DNA from: Bacteroidota bacterium
GTDB lineage: Bacteria > Bacteroidota > Bacteroidia > Flavobacteriales_D > Crocinitomicaceae
Direction: 5' to 3'
DNA length: 64,000 bases
Assembly: GCA_024280155.1 (NCBI GenBank)
Contig: JAJRQQ010000030.1
Location: forward strand, 1 to 64,000
Positions 1 through 9,212 of the stretch are shown one piece after another (positions within the stretch are counted from its first letter, which is position 1; every line of letters begins with the position of its first letter). Position numbers and translations under genes: made by a program. The notes under the pieces are model-generated. The model worked only from the letters and a program-made list of their open reading frames with translations. It was not told where the DNA came from and ran no database searches.

Positions 1-305
1 CTTGATGAAAAAGAAAGAAAATTTATGCTGAGCGTAGTCGATGTAAATCAAGTCGAAACAATGCTTCCACGCGCTCTGCTGAAAATCAATAATTCCTACA
101 AAAGAAGTGTTTTGCAAACACAATGACGGAGCACTTTTGTGTAATTATTGTGATTTTCATCATTCACTCCCCCACCGGCCCGCTGTTTCGACAGGCCCTC
201 GCACTTCTAGATTTCGCTTCGGAATAATCATTTTTTGTTTAAAAAGACGTGGTTCTTCGCTTCGAATTAAAAATCTTTACGAAGAACTAAAAGTGTATTC
301 ATAAA

Positions 306-502
306 TTTATCGGGCACCAAAACACCGCAAAATTCGTAAATTTAAACAACTGTTTGAGGAGCTACGACGAGTTTTGTTTCAATTAGAATTGAGGATGATT
401 TTGGTCGTTAAATTTATGACAGCACTAGACTTTTTTGTTACTTTTTTTGGCAATGAAAAAAAGTAAAGAAAGATTTAACTTTAATATTTTATCGGACACT
501 AA
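306..502. repeat. pair of 15-bp near-direct repeats 182 bp apart
   Basis: Copies at 306-320 and 488-502 differ at two positions. The enclosed segment has an A/T-rich inverted repeat and no open frame I can support. A short mobile or repetitive intergenic element is possible, but no transposase or clear terminal inverted repeats are visible. Confidence 0.35.
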
Positions 503-529
503 TGATTTGCATTTATAATTTCTATTCCA

Positions 530-561
530 AAAAAAATGGCCTTCTGAAAAGAAGACCATTT
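530..561 (-). terminator. intrinsic terminator of the metal-efflux operon
   Basis: An 11-bp stem (535-545 with 550-560, one mismatch) has a 4-nt loop and is followed on the minus strand by a run of T (A residues 530-536). It lies about 20 bp beyond the multicopper oxidase stop, where the operon should end. Confidence 0.8.
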
Positions 562-582
562 AATGTTCGCTGTACAAATTTC

Positions 583-2310
583 CTATTTCACAACAAATTT
601 CTTTGTGTAAGAACCATTTTTAGTATAGATTCTTAAAGAATACATACCACTATTGTATTCAAAAACTGGGAATGAATAGATGTTACTTACTTCTTTTTCA
701 TCAATCTTATGATAACTTACAATTTGTCCCAATGAATTTACAACTGCATAAGCAGTAATTAATTCACTTTCATCAGTAAGCTTAGCTGTCATATACACTC
801 CATCTGATGGATTTGGAAATAAGATGAACTCATTTTCATTAACATCAACATCTTCTATACTTGCTGTTGGATCCACAACAACAAATTGTCCCATCATACC
901 GCCATCCTCATGCATTAACATGTGACAGTGATACATATAAGGTATTGAATCATTTGCAAAATCATCAAACTTCGTAATTATTCGAATACTTCCTCCTTGC
1001 CCTCCAGGGATTAAGTAAGTATCTTTTAGTCCAGTAGCACTTGGAGGTGTAGGTGCTCCATTTACATCTAAAATATAAAATTGAACATCATGAATATGAA
1101 ATGGATGCGCGATTGGAGAATTGTTTTGAATTGTCCAAATTTCAATATTATCTAAAGGAATTGTAATGTTAATTACATTCATATCAAAACTTACATTATT
1201 TATTGAAAAATCACCATTCAGTTGAGTAAAACCACCAACTGTAGATTGAAAAGTAAGGTTTCTTGAAAAATCAGCATCTGCTTCCAAATAAGGCGTAACA
1301 GTTACTAAAGAAGTTGGAATTGTTGTTACAGGGTTTGCTGTTTGAGCAACAACGTTAATCTGAAGGATATTAAAATCTGCTCCATTCAATGGATTAGGGT
1401 TGTAAAAATCTAACGGCATATTTGGGTTCATCCCAGGAGATGTAGATCCATAGATTCCGTTAGGAAATTCAGACGCATAACTCATTAGTTGAATTGTTTG
1501 CCCTTCTAATCCATTCAAATCAAGTAAAATTTCCGTTCGTTCACCTGGTGCAAGTTGAAGTCTTGTTAACGCTAAAGGAGTTTCTTTTAAGCCACCATCT
1601 GTACCAATTTGGTAAAATGTCTGATTCCCTGAAAGCCCAAGGTTAAAAACTCTTTGGGAAGAACCATTTAAAACACGTAATCTTACAATTTGAGCTGGTA
1701 AATCGGTAAAAGCATCTATTGTTGCATTAACCATTAAAATGTCATCAGCATTAGAAAGAGGTACAACCTGATTATTAGCATCAAAATCTTTAGTTTGGAT
1801 AGCAAGAGGTATATCATCTACACCGTATGTTCTTGGTAAATTCAAAGCAGCTTCTTCTGCGTCTCTTACAATGATAAAACCAGCAATCCCCTTACTCACA
1901 TGTTCATCAGTAAAGTGATGTAAGTGAGGGTGGTACCACATTGTAGAAGCTTTATCTAATACTGTAAACTTAGGATTCCACGTTGTTCCTGGGTCAATAA
2001 TCGTGTGAGGACCTCCATCATTAGGAGATGACACATGCATTCCATGCCAGTGAATTGTTGTAGGTTGACCTAAATCATTCGTGACGTTAATATCTAAATT
2101 ATCGCCTTTATTTACAATTAAGGTTGGACCTAAAATAGAGCCATTTACCCCCATTGTTGTTGTAACTTGTCCTGGTAAAAACTGATGTGTTCCGTTTTGT
2201 AGCGTTAAATTAATTACTGTATCTTCAATTACAGAAGGAATAATGAGTTGATTTTGAGCATTAGCGTTAATTGTAAAAATCAACAATGCAAAAGTTAAAA
2301 ATTGTTTCAT
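583..2310 (-). CDS. secreted multicopper oxidase with T9SS sorting domain
   Basis: A 575-residue laccase/CueO/CotA-type multicopper oxidase, expected to oxidise Cu(I) or organic substrates with reduction of O2 to water outside the inner membrane. All four copper-binding motifs are visible: HWHGMH (87-92), WYHPHLHH (125-132), HPFHIH (near 405) and HCHMLMHEDGGMM (near 463), so the T1 and T2/T3 sites look complete. A Sec signal peptide ends around ANAQ (19). The last ~75 residues form a type IX secretion sorting domain starting with FPNPSDG, which predicts export to or across the outer membrane. It is the last gene of the copper-efflux operon, 9 bp after the adaptor gene. That context favours a copper-detoxifying oxidase, though the natural substrate is inferred. 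Confidence 0.93.
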   Translation of the reverse strand: MKQFLTFALLIFTINANAQNQLIIPSVIEDTVINLTLQNGTHQFLPGQVTTTMGVNGSILGPTLIVNKGDNLDINVTNDLGQPTTIHWHGMHVSSPNDGGPHTIIDPGTTWNPKFTVLDKASTMWYHPHLHHFTDEHVSKGIAGFIIVRDAEEAALNLPRTYGVDDIPLAIQTKDFDANNQVVPLSNADDILMVNATIDAFTDLPAQIVRLRVLNGSSQRVFNLGLSGNQTFYQIGTDGGLKETPLALTRLQLAPGERTEILLDLNGLEGQTIQLMSYASEFPNGIYGSTSPGMNPNMPLDFYNPNPLNGADFNILQINVVAQTANPVTTIPTSLVTVTPYLEADADFSRNLTFQSTVGGFTQLNGDFSINNVSFDMNVINITIPLDNIEIWTIQNNSPIAHPFHIHDVQFYILDVNGAPTPPSATGLKDTYLIPGGQGGSIRIITKFDDFANDSIPYMYHCHMLMHEDGGMMGQFVVVDPTASIEDVDVNENEFILFPNPSDGVYMTAKLTDESELITAYAVVNSLGQIVSYHKIDEKEVSNIYSFPVFEYNSGMYSLRIYTKNGSYTKKFVVK

Positions 2311-2319
2311 GCTTTATTA

Positions 2320-4014
2320 TTAGTTTTCTATTACTTGTTTTACTTTACCACAATGCAGCATTTTATCTCCAAAATAAGGATTAACCACCTCATTTTTAAA
2401 GCTAATCCAATCTGCACCTCTGTTATTATCTGCCATTGGACAATGAACAATATACACAGGTTCTTGAAAGCCAAACACTTTTACAATATTAATCATTTCT
2501 TTAGAAAGATTAATAAACACTAACCTGTTTTTTTCAACATCATTGGTTTTAGAAATTTCCTCTAATGCTTTGTTTAAACTATTTTCAGATTTCATCCATG
2601 TCTCATACGTTTTTTTATCTCTCAATCGGTTACTTTGAACTTTCAATAGGCTTTTCTCAAAATTTCTTGCAGACTCAATAGCTTTTTCGTTATTCGCTTC
2701 AACTAAAGCATCTCTTAATTTCATATAATCTTCAAAAATAAATTCGAGTTGTTTTAAAAAACTTTTGTCAACTTCTAATTCTTCTACTTCTTCAGTCAAA
2801 TTAGACATCATTGATTTTTTACCACTTAATTGTGCTGCAGCATCAACTGTAAAAGTACCATTAGAGACAATAATTTCTCCTATTTTTAGTCCTGATGATA
2901 TTTCATAAAACTCATTGGTTTCACCTGCTATTTTAATGTTTCGCATTTCAAAAACGGGTTCATCGCCTTTATCTTTAACATAAACCACTGAACGTTTCCC
3001 CGTCCATAAAACAGCCGTTTTGGGAACAATAATTTTTGCATTCGAGTTGTTTTTATCCGTTTTATAAACAAAACCATTGACAAACATACCCGGTTTTAAT
3101 TTTCCGTCGGAATTCTTTAATGTTGTGCGAATGATTACTGTTCTTTTATCTGTATTTAAAATGGGATCAATAAAATCAACCTTAGTTGTAATTTCCATTT
3201 CTGGATAAGCATTTGGAATAATTGAAATTTCTTGCCCAATAAAAAACGATTTAATGTCTTGTTCATAAACATCAAATTCTGCCCAAACACTATTCAAATT
3301 AGCGACTTTAAACAAAGTAGCCCCTTCATTGATATAATTCCCTTCTTCTGCAAAAATATCTGTCACATATCCACTAACGTTTGAATAAAGATTAAAGATT
3401 TTAACAACCTTTTTCGTATGCTCGATTTGATGAATTTGCTCTTTAGAAATTTCTAATAATTCAAGTTTCTTTTTTATTGACTCATAAAGTTCTGGTTGTT
3501 CTTCCTTTATAAGAACGGCTTCAATAAATTCATTTTGTACAACTATAAGTTCCGGCGAGTAAATAGAAGCTATTAACTTTCCTTTTTTGACAAACTCACT
3601 CACACTTTTGATATACATTTTTTCAATTCTACCTGCAAAAGGTGCTATTTGTACATTTGTTTTATTCTCATTCGTCTTAATTTGTCCAGAGATATTTATC
3701 GAATTCATTTGTTTTTCGATGTTTATGCTACCCACCTCAAAAGTTTCAATATTAGCCAAAGCCATTGCATTTTTGGTCATTTTAAAAGCGTTCTCAGATA
3801 AATTATCCGTTCCAACATCGCTTTGAATTAAATCCATTCCACAGATTGGACAGTCACCAAATTCAGGTAAGTTTATTTCAGGATGCATGGAGCAAGTCCA
3901 CATTTTTTTTACTTCCTCGACTTCTTTTTGTTCTTTCGTACTAGATGTTAGTCTTCCTATGGATATTCCAATAATTAAGACGATAGTCAGTATGATGATG
4001 TGTTTTATTTTCAT
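2320..4014 (-). CDS. RND efflux periplasmic adaptor (CusB-like) with metal-binding ends
   Basis: A 564-residue membrane fusion protein that should link the RND pump to the outer-membrane channel. After an N-terminal membrane anchor (about 5-25) comes a heavy-metal-binding module with CSMHPEI...CPICGMDL (about 40-63), typical of CusB-like proteins that capture Cu/Ag. Lipoyl/barrel-sandwich and beta-barrel segments follow (about 95-370). The C-terminus (about 420-564) is a DUF3347-type domain ending in CPM...W.S....NPYFG..M..CG, another likely metal site. It sits 5 bp after the TolC-like gene. The two Cys/Met-rich ends suggest a soft-metal substrate such as Cu(I) or Ag(I); specificity is inferred. 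Confidence 0.92.
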   Translation of the reverse strand: MKIKHIIILTIVLIIGISIGRLTSSTKEQKEVEEVKKMWTCSMHPEINLPEFGDCPICGMDLIQSDVGTDNLSENAFKMTKNAMALANIETFEVGSINIEKQMNSINISGQIKTNENKTNVQIAPFAGRIEKMYIKSVSEFVKKGKLIASIYSPELIVVQNEFIEAVLIKEEQPELYESIKKKLELLEISKEQIHQIEHTKKVVKIFNLYSNVSGYVTDIFAEEGNYINEGATLFKVANLNSVWAEFDVYEQDIKSFFIGQEISIIPNAYPEMEITTKVDFIDPILNTDKRTVIIRTTLKNSDGKLKPGMFVNGFVYKTDKNNSNAKIIVPKTAVLWTGKRSVVYVKDKGDEPVFEMRNIKIAGETNEFYEISSGLKIGEIIVSNGTFTVDAAAQLSGKKSMMSNLTEEVEELEVDKSFLKQLEFIFEDYMKLRDALVEANNEKAIESARNFEKSLLKVQSNRLRDKKTYETWMKSENSLNKALEEISKTNDVEKNRLVFINLSKEMINIVKVFGFQEPVYIVHCPMADNNRGADWISFKNEVVNPYFGDKMLHCGKVKQVIEN

Positions 4015-4019
4015 TCCTC

Positions 4020-5231
4020 TTATTCTGTTAAATACTCCACTTTTGCTTTTGCTATAAACGCTTCCGTGAGTCCATTCACCTCAAGTATCTGGTATTTTAT
4101 TTTTTGCAATTGTAAAGTCAATATTTTTTCATAATTCAGAGTCCCTGTTTGGTATTTCTTCATCAATAAATCTATTGCTCTTTGCGTCTCCTCTTTGTTT
4201 TTTTGTGCAGCAACTACGGTAATTATTGCGTTTTCTAGTTCTAAATTGGCTTTTTCTAGTTCAATTTTTAGTAAATTCTTTTGATTATCAATTTCATATT
4301 CTACTATTTTTTCTTTCAATAGAATTTGATTTTCATGTGAAGAAAACCTTTGGTAATTTAAAAGAGGTAAGGCTAAAGATACTTTTGGCATAAATATATC
4401 ATTACCGTTGGAAGCTGATTTAAAGTTTGGGTTTTGATCAATTAAAACATAATCAAGACCGATACTGATTTTAGGTGCCTTATCTTTCTTTATTAAAAGT
4501 AATTCTGATGCATAAATGTCTTTCTTTGCAGATAATTTTTCAAGTGAAGGATGATTTTCGATTGAATTGTTCGTTAAAAGAAGATCTAAAACATTCAAAC
4601 TGTCCGTAATATACAGCTGCTCATTCTCTGGTCTTTGAAGAATTCGATTGAAATTTTTAGTAAGGTACTCAATGTAATTTATGTTTTTAAATCTTTTACT
4701 ATGCAGTTCGTTTTTTTGAATTCTAATTCTAGACACAACATCCATCGTTGCTATATTACTTTGAACAGAAGCTAAGGCCATGTCCTCATACCTTGATAAA
4801 ATCAATTTGTTATCATCGTAAACCGATGCTAAAACTTGTTTCTGATACAATTCATAATATGCCAGTTTCACTTGATATGTCAACTCTTTTTCTGAAAGTT
4901 TAATGTCATGACTATTCTCTTTTGCAATAGCTCTTTGGACATTTTTCTTTGCTTTTTCAGCACCAAACCAAGGTAACTCTTGATTTAATCCAAGGTAGAG
5001 AATTTGTGTCCCAACATAGGTTTCTGGTTTTGTAACAAACACACCCAATGACACTTCTGTTTGCTCAACATTTCCAACCTCATTAATTCGTTCTTTTGCT
5101 AGTTCATGCTTTGCAGTACTTATTGCTATTTGATAATTATTTTGTTTCGCTATTGCAATAAATTCTTCCAATGATTGTGCGATCACATTGGTATTCAAAA
5201 ACAAAAGTAAAATGATTAATATTCGTGTCAT
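4020..5231 (-). CDS. TolC-family outer-membrane efflux channel (CusC-like)
   Basis: A 403-residue outer-membrane efflux protein that would form the exit duct of the tripartite metal pump. A cleavable signal peptide (MTRILIILLLFLNTNVIAQS) is followed by two helical-hairpin repeats with the long alternating Glu/Lys/Asn/Leu helices of the OEP family, for example around 100-200 and 300-400. It ends cleanly and is only 5 bp from the adaptor gene. Its ATG overlaps the last base of the RND gene stop, so the pump genes are probably translationally coupled. Length is normal for Bacteroidota CusC/CzcC-like proteins. Confidence 0.9.
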   Translation of the reverse strand: MTRILIILLLFLNTNVIAQSLEEFIAIAKQNNYQIAISTAKHELAKERINEVGNVEQTEVSLGVFVTKPETYVGTQILYLGLNQELPWFGAEKAKKNVQRAIAKENSHDIKLSEKELTYQVKLAYYELYQKQVLASVYDDNKLILSRYEDMALASVQSNIATMDVVSRIRIQKNELHSKRFKNINYIEYLTKNFNRILQRPENEQLYITDSLNVLDLLLTNNSIENHPSLEKLSAKKDIYASELLLIKKDKAPKISIGLDYVLIDQNPNFKSASNGNDIFMPKVSLALPLLNYQRFSSHENQILLKEKIVEYEIDNQKNLLKIELEKANLELENAIITVVAAQKNKEETQRAIDLLMKKYQTGTLNYEKILTLQLQKIKYQILEVNGLTEAFIAKAKVEYLTE

Positions 5232-8200
5232 TATTTTAATTTTTTAAGTTTAGTTTCTTGCCTCCAACTATATAAAACAGGAACAACAAATAAAGTAATC
5301 AATGCCATTAACATACCTCCAAAACTCGGAATAGCCATTGGAATCATAATATCACTCCCTCTACCTGTAGAACTCAAAATAGGTAATAATGCTAGAATTG
5401 TTGTTGCTGTAGTCATCAAACAAGGTCGAATTCTTTTTTCTCCTGCTTCCACAATGGAAGTTCTTATTTCTGCCACACTATTTGGCTTGTTTTTCTCAAA
5501 GGTTTGCTTTAAATAGGTTGCCATAATAACACCATCATCAGTTGCTATTCCAAACAAAGCAATAAATCCTACCCAAACAGCGACACTTAAATTAATCGGA
5601 TGAATTCTAAATAACTCCCTTAAATTTTCTCCAAAAACACTAAAATTTAAAAACCAATCTTGTCCAAACAACCAAATCATTATAAATCCACCTGCAAAAG
5701 CAACTGCAATTCCAGAAAAAACCATCAAAGATGTACTCACTGATCTGAATTGGAAATATAGAATGACGAAAATGATCAAGAGAGAAATTGGTATAACTAA
5801 TAACAATGTTTTATTTGCCCTCAATTGATTCTCATAAGACCCTGTGAATTGATAATTGATTGCGTGAGGAACTTCTAACTCTCCTAATTCAATTTTTTGT
5901 TCAATCAGTGCTTTTGCATTTTCAACAACATCAACTTCAGCGAACCCTTTAAGTTTATCAAACAAAACATAGCCCACTAAGAAATTGTTCTCACTTTTAA
6001 TAATTTGAGGACCTTTTTTATACTTTATCTCAGCCAACTCACTTAATTGAATTTGCTTTCCATTTTTAAGAGGAATATGGATGGACTTTAAATCTAAAGG
6101 ACTCGACCTTAATTCTCTAGGGTAACGAACTCGAATACCATAACGTTCTCTCCCTTCAATTGTTTGAGTTAACACCATGCCACCAACTGCAACTTCTAAT
6201 TCATTTTGAATTTCCTCCACAGACAAACCATAATTCTCAATCTTTTCTCTATCAATATCAATTAACAAATAAGGTTTACCAATTATTCGATCTGCAAATA
6301 CTGTTTCTTTTTTAATTCCATCTACATTCTTAAGAATTTGCTCTAGATGTGCGCCAAATTCTTCGATTTTTTTTAAATCATGTCCTTTTATTTTAATCCC
6401 CATAGGAGCTCTCATCCCTGTTTGTAGCATTATCAACCTTGTTTCTATGGGTTGTAATTTTGGTGCAGAAGTAACTCCAGGTAATTTTGTTTTTTTTGTA
6501 ATTTCTTCCCAAATGTCATCAGGTGATTTTATTTCTGGTCGCCAATTCCGATAAAAATCTCCCTCATCATCTAAAATTAACTGTTTCTCATCTACAAATT
6601 TCACGTGAGATTTATTCTCTGATACTAATCGTTTATTGTTTGGATTAACATTTAAACTACCATCTTTTAACACAAAAAAACCAGCGCTATTTACCTTAAA
6701 TCGTAGTTGTTCTCCATCTTCTCCTAGAATATATTCAGGTTTATATTGAATGATATTTTCATACATCGATAGAGGTGCTGGATCAAGGGCAGATTCAACT
6801 CTACCAGCTTTCCCAACGACTGTACGTATCTCAGGAATAGATGCGACAGCCATGTCCAATTGCTTCAAAACGCGCTTATTTTCATCTATTCCAGCGTGTG
6901 ACATCGAAGTTGGCATCAGGAGAAAAGTTCCTTCATCTAAGGAAGGCATAAATTCTTTCCCAGTGTTTCTCATGATTAAAGAACCAAGAATAATCATCAG
7001 TGTAGGAAAAGATAAAAACAGTAACTTATGCTTTAAAGCCCATTTTAATATCCGAGAATAATACCACGTAAAGACACGAAAAACAAAAAGTAAACCGAAA
7101 CTGATAAAAGATACGAATAGTAAATTGGAGAAAAAACTATGATTAATCCCCAATGGTTGCCAATATTTTGTCAGAATAAAAACAATTGAAACAACTGCTA
7201 TTATTATATTCGTTAGGTCGTACTTCTCATTAAAAATTTTAGAATAGCTTTTTAGCAAAGAATTTAATCCGAATGCAACCAGCATGAGGCCTAACCAAAC
7301 TCCGAAGAATAAAGCAATTAAACCAATCGTTATTAAAAATAATGAGCTAATAAATTTCAACCCTCTGCGATGTTCTCTCTTTTTAAATAAGTATGCTGCA
7401 AAAGGTGGAATTATAAATAATGCAACAATCAAAGAAGCGATAATTGCAAACGTTTTTGTATATGCTAGAGGTGTAAACAATTTTCCTTCTGCACCTAACA
7501 AAGTAAAAACAGGAATAAAGCTTACAATTGTTGTTAGGACTGCGGTTAAAATAGCTCCTGAGACTTCAGTCGTTGCTTGATACACTATTTTGTTTATGTG
7601 TTGTCCATTTTTATTATTATCAATATGCCTTATGATATTTTCTGAAAGAATAATCCCCACATCAACCATTGTTCCTATTGCAATTGCAATTCCAGATAAT
7701 GCAACAATATTTGCTTCCACCTTGAAATACTTCATCGCAATGAAAACCATCAAAACAGCAACAGGTAAAAGCCCAGAAATTAAAATGGACAAACGAAGAT
7801 TAAACACCATCGTTGTAATGACTAGAATAGTAATTAAAATTTCTAAAGTAAGTGCCTCTTTTAGTGTGCCAATTGTTTCTTGAATTAATTTAGATCGATC
7901 ATAAAATGGTACGATTGTTAGCTGTGATTTTCTACCATCCTTTAAAATCTTGGAAGGCAATCCGTAACTAATCTCTTTGATTGTTTCTTTCAAAGACTTA
8001 ATTACTTCCATTGGATTGGCTTCATACCTTGCAACAACGACACCACCAACAACTTCTGCACCTTCTTTATCTAAAATACCATTTCTTGATTCAGGACCAA
8101 GATGAACTTTTGCAATATCTTTAATTTTTATGGAAGTAAAGTCAGATGAAGTCACTACGGCATTTTCAATATCTTCTACTGATTTGATGTACCCCAACCC

Positions 8201-8953
8201 ACGGACTAAATATTCTACATTATTAATTTCAATTGTTTTAATTCCAATCTCTTTATTACTTCTTTTTACAGCTTTTACAACTTCTTGCAAAGAAATATTA
8301 TACTGTTTTAATAATTCAGGATAAACATCAATCTGATACTCTTGAACATACCCTCCTATTGACGCAACCTCTGCAACACCTTTGGAACTTGCCAAAGAAT
8401 ATTTCACATAAAAATCTTGAATGCTTCGAAGTTCGTGCAAATCCCAACCACCTGTTACGTTACCTTTTTCATCTCTTCCTTCTAGGGTGTACCAGAATAC
8501 TTGACCTAAAGCTGTTGCATCAGGTCCTAAAGTTGGCTTAACATCTTTAGGTAATAAATTATTCGGAAGTGAATTTAATTTTTCTAAAATCCGACTTCTA
8601 CTCCAATAAAATTCTACATCATCTTCGAAAATGACATAAACACTAGAGAAACCAAACATTGATGAACCACGAATTGTCTTTACCCCTGGAATACCGAGCA
8701 AAGCTGAAGTCAACGGGTATGTAATTTGATCTTCTATATCTTGAGGAGAACGACCTTCCCATTGTGTAAATATAATTTGTTGATTTTCTCCAATATTTGG
8801 TATAGCATCAACAGCAACAGGGTTATTAGGAATATATTTATTCTCTACATTATCAAAAGGTGCATGTAAAATTCCCCAAATAACTAAAACCGTCAGTAAT
8901 ATTACTGATAATATTTTATTTTTAATGAAAAACTCAATGCTTCTGTTTAGCAT
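5231..8953 (-). CDS. CusA/CzcA-type heavy-metal RND efflux pump
   Basis: A 1240-residue inner-membrane proton/metal antiporter of the HME-RND family, roughly 200 residues longer than E. coli CusA. The proton-relay Asp is present in TM4 (MVDVG, D431), and D1139 lies where CusA has its TM10 acidic residue. Where I align CusA's TM11 Lys there is Cys1178 (RIRPCLMT). Methionines equivalent to two of the CusA substrate Mets are present (M680 in FLLMP and the Met in TRLIMLQTGM). Two expansions stand out: about 110 residues with extra hydrophobic segments at roughly 524-635, and a hydrophilic insert of about 70 residues in the porter domain near 745-815. It is the first gene of the operon with the channel, adaptor and oxidase. 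Cu/Ag specificity is favoured but not proven. Confidence 0.92.
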   Translation of the reverse strand: MLNRSIEFFIKNKILSVILLTVLVIWGILHAPFDNVENKYIPNNPVAVDAIPNIGENQQIIFTQWEGRSPQDIEDQITYPLTSALLGIPGVKTIRGSSMFGFSSVYVIFEDDVEFYWSRSRILEKLNSLPNNLLPKDVKPTLGPDATALGQVFWYTLEGRDEKGNVTGGWDLHELRSIQDFYVKYSLASSKGVAEVASIGGYVQEYQIDVYPELLKQYNISLQEVVKAVKRSNKEIGIKTIEINNVEYLVRGLGYIKSVEDIENAVVTSSDFTSIKIKDIAKVHLGPESRNGILDKEGAEVVGGVVVARYEANPMEVIKSLKETIKEISYGLPSKILKDGRKSQLTIVPFYDRSKLIQETIGTLKEALTLEILITILVITTMVFNLRLSILISGLLPVAVLMVFIAMKYFKVEANIVALSGIAIAIGTMVDVGIILSENIIRHIDNNKNGQHINKIVYQATTEVSGAILTAVLTTIVSFIPVFTLLGAEGKLFTPLAYTKTFAIIASLIVALFIIPPFAAYLFKKREHRRGLKFISSLFLITIGLIALFFGVWLGLMLVAFGLNSLLKSYSKIFNEKYDLTNIIIAVVSIVFILTKYWQPLGINHSFFSNLLFVSFISFGLLFVFRVFTWYYSRILKWALKHKLLFLSFPTLMIILGSLIMRNTGKEFMPSLDEGTFLLMPTSMSHAGIDENKRVLKQLDMAVASIPEIRTVVGKAGRVESALDPAPLSMYENIIQYKPEYILGEDGEQLRFKVNSAGFFVLKDGSLNVNPNNKRLVSENKSHVKFVDEKQLILDDEGDFYRNWRPEIKSPDDIWEEITKKTKLPGVTSAPKLQPIETRLIMLQTGMRAPMGIKIKGHDLKKIEEFGAHLEQILKNVDGIKKETVFADRIIGKPYLLIDIDREKIENYGLSVEEIQNELEVAVGGMVLTQTIEGRERYGIRVRYPRELRSSPLDLKSIHIPLKNGKQIQLSELAEIKYKKGPQIIKSENNFLVGYVLFDKLKGFAEVDVVENAKALIEQKIELGELEVPHAINYQFTGSYENQLRANKTLLLVIPISLLIIFVILYFQFRSVSTSLMVFSGIAVAFAGGFIMIWLFGQDWFLNFSVFGENLRELFRIHPINLSVAVWVGFIALFGIATDDGVIMATYLKQTFEKNKPNSVAEIRTSIVEAGEKRIRPCLMTTATTILALLPILSSTGRGSDIMIPMAIPSFGGMLMALITLFVVPVLYSWRQETKLKKLK

Positions 8954-8979
8954 ATACTCTTAAAATTTAAACAAAAAAT

Positions 8980-8995
8980 GTTAGTGCTGACTAAC
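8980..8995. promoter_or_regulatory. palindromic candidate operator of the metal-efflux operon
   Basis: GTTAGT-N4-ACTAAC is a perfect 6+6 inverted repeat. It lies between the -7-like box and the RND gene start, close to the predicted transcription start. A dimeric repressor bound here would block the operon. No regulator gene is adjacent, so the binding protein is unknown. Confidence 0.5.
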
Positions 8996-8998
8996 TTG

Positions 8999-9006
8999 TA
9001 AAGATA
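8999..9006 (-). promoter_or_regulatory. -7-like box of the metal-efflux operon
   Basis: On the minus strand this reads TATCTTTA, one base off the Bacteroidota TAnnTTTG element, about 45 bp upstream of the RND pump ATG. I see no TTG at the expected -33 distance, so it may be a weak or activator-dependent promoter. Confidence 0.4.
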
Positions 9007-9155
9007 CTAAATAAATCTTTTACTTTTACTTAGAAGGTTGCAAAAATGGCGTTGAACTGAAAGTTTGGAAGTGATTATTTATTTGCATTTTTATTACTTT
9101 ACATTTTGTTTTTCTAATTATTCTCATGTAATAAAATAACGATAATTAATAGAAC

Positions 9156-9187
9156 AAAAAAACGGATAGACTAAGGCCTATCCGTTT
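9156..9187 (-). terminator. intrinsic terminator after secDF
   Basis: A perfect 10-bp stem (9160-9169 with 9178-9187) has an 8-nt loop and is followed on the minus strand by seven T. It sits about 25 bp past the secDF stop. Confidence 0.85.
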
Positions 9188-9212
9188 AATACATTAAATG
9201 TAAACTATTTAA

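Larger units (their letters stand above)
1..582. other. non-coding region with repeat-like sequence
   Basis: I see no supported gene in this stretch. It contains a near-direct repeat, TTTATCGG(G/A)CAC(C/T)AA, at 306-320 and 488-502 (13 of 15 bases identical). It also has an 11-bp perfect A/T inverted repeat (438-448 with 456-466) and a GAGCGTAGTCGA string near 32-43, of the kind often scattered between Bacteroidota genes. The only open frame (107-304) is rich in Arg, His and Cys and resembles no protein I know. The segment looks like an intergenic repeat or decayed DNA. Confidence 0.5.

Noticed and set aside
107-304. 65-residue open frame at the left end
   Set aside because: Composition is odd (Arg/His/Cys-rich), it overlaps repeat-like DNA, and it has no recognisable family or upstream signal.
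8954-9212. tRNA or small RNA in the gap upstream of the metal operon
   Set aside because: Only the palindrome, the -7-like box and the secDF terminator are visible; no cloverleaf or long conserved helix.
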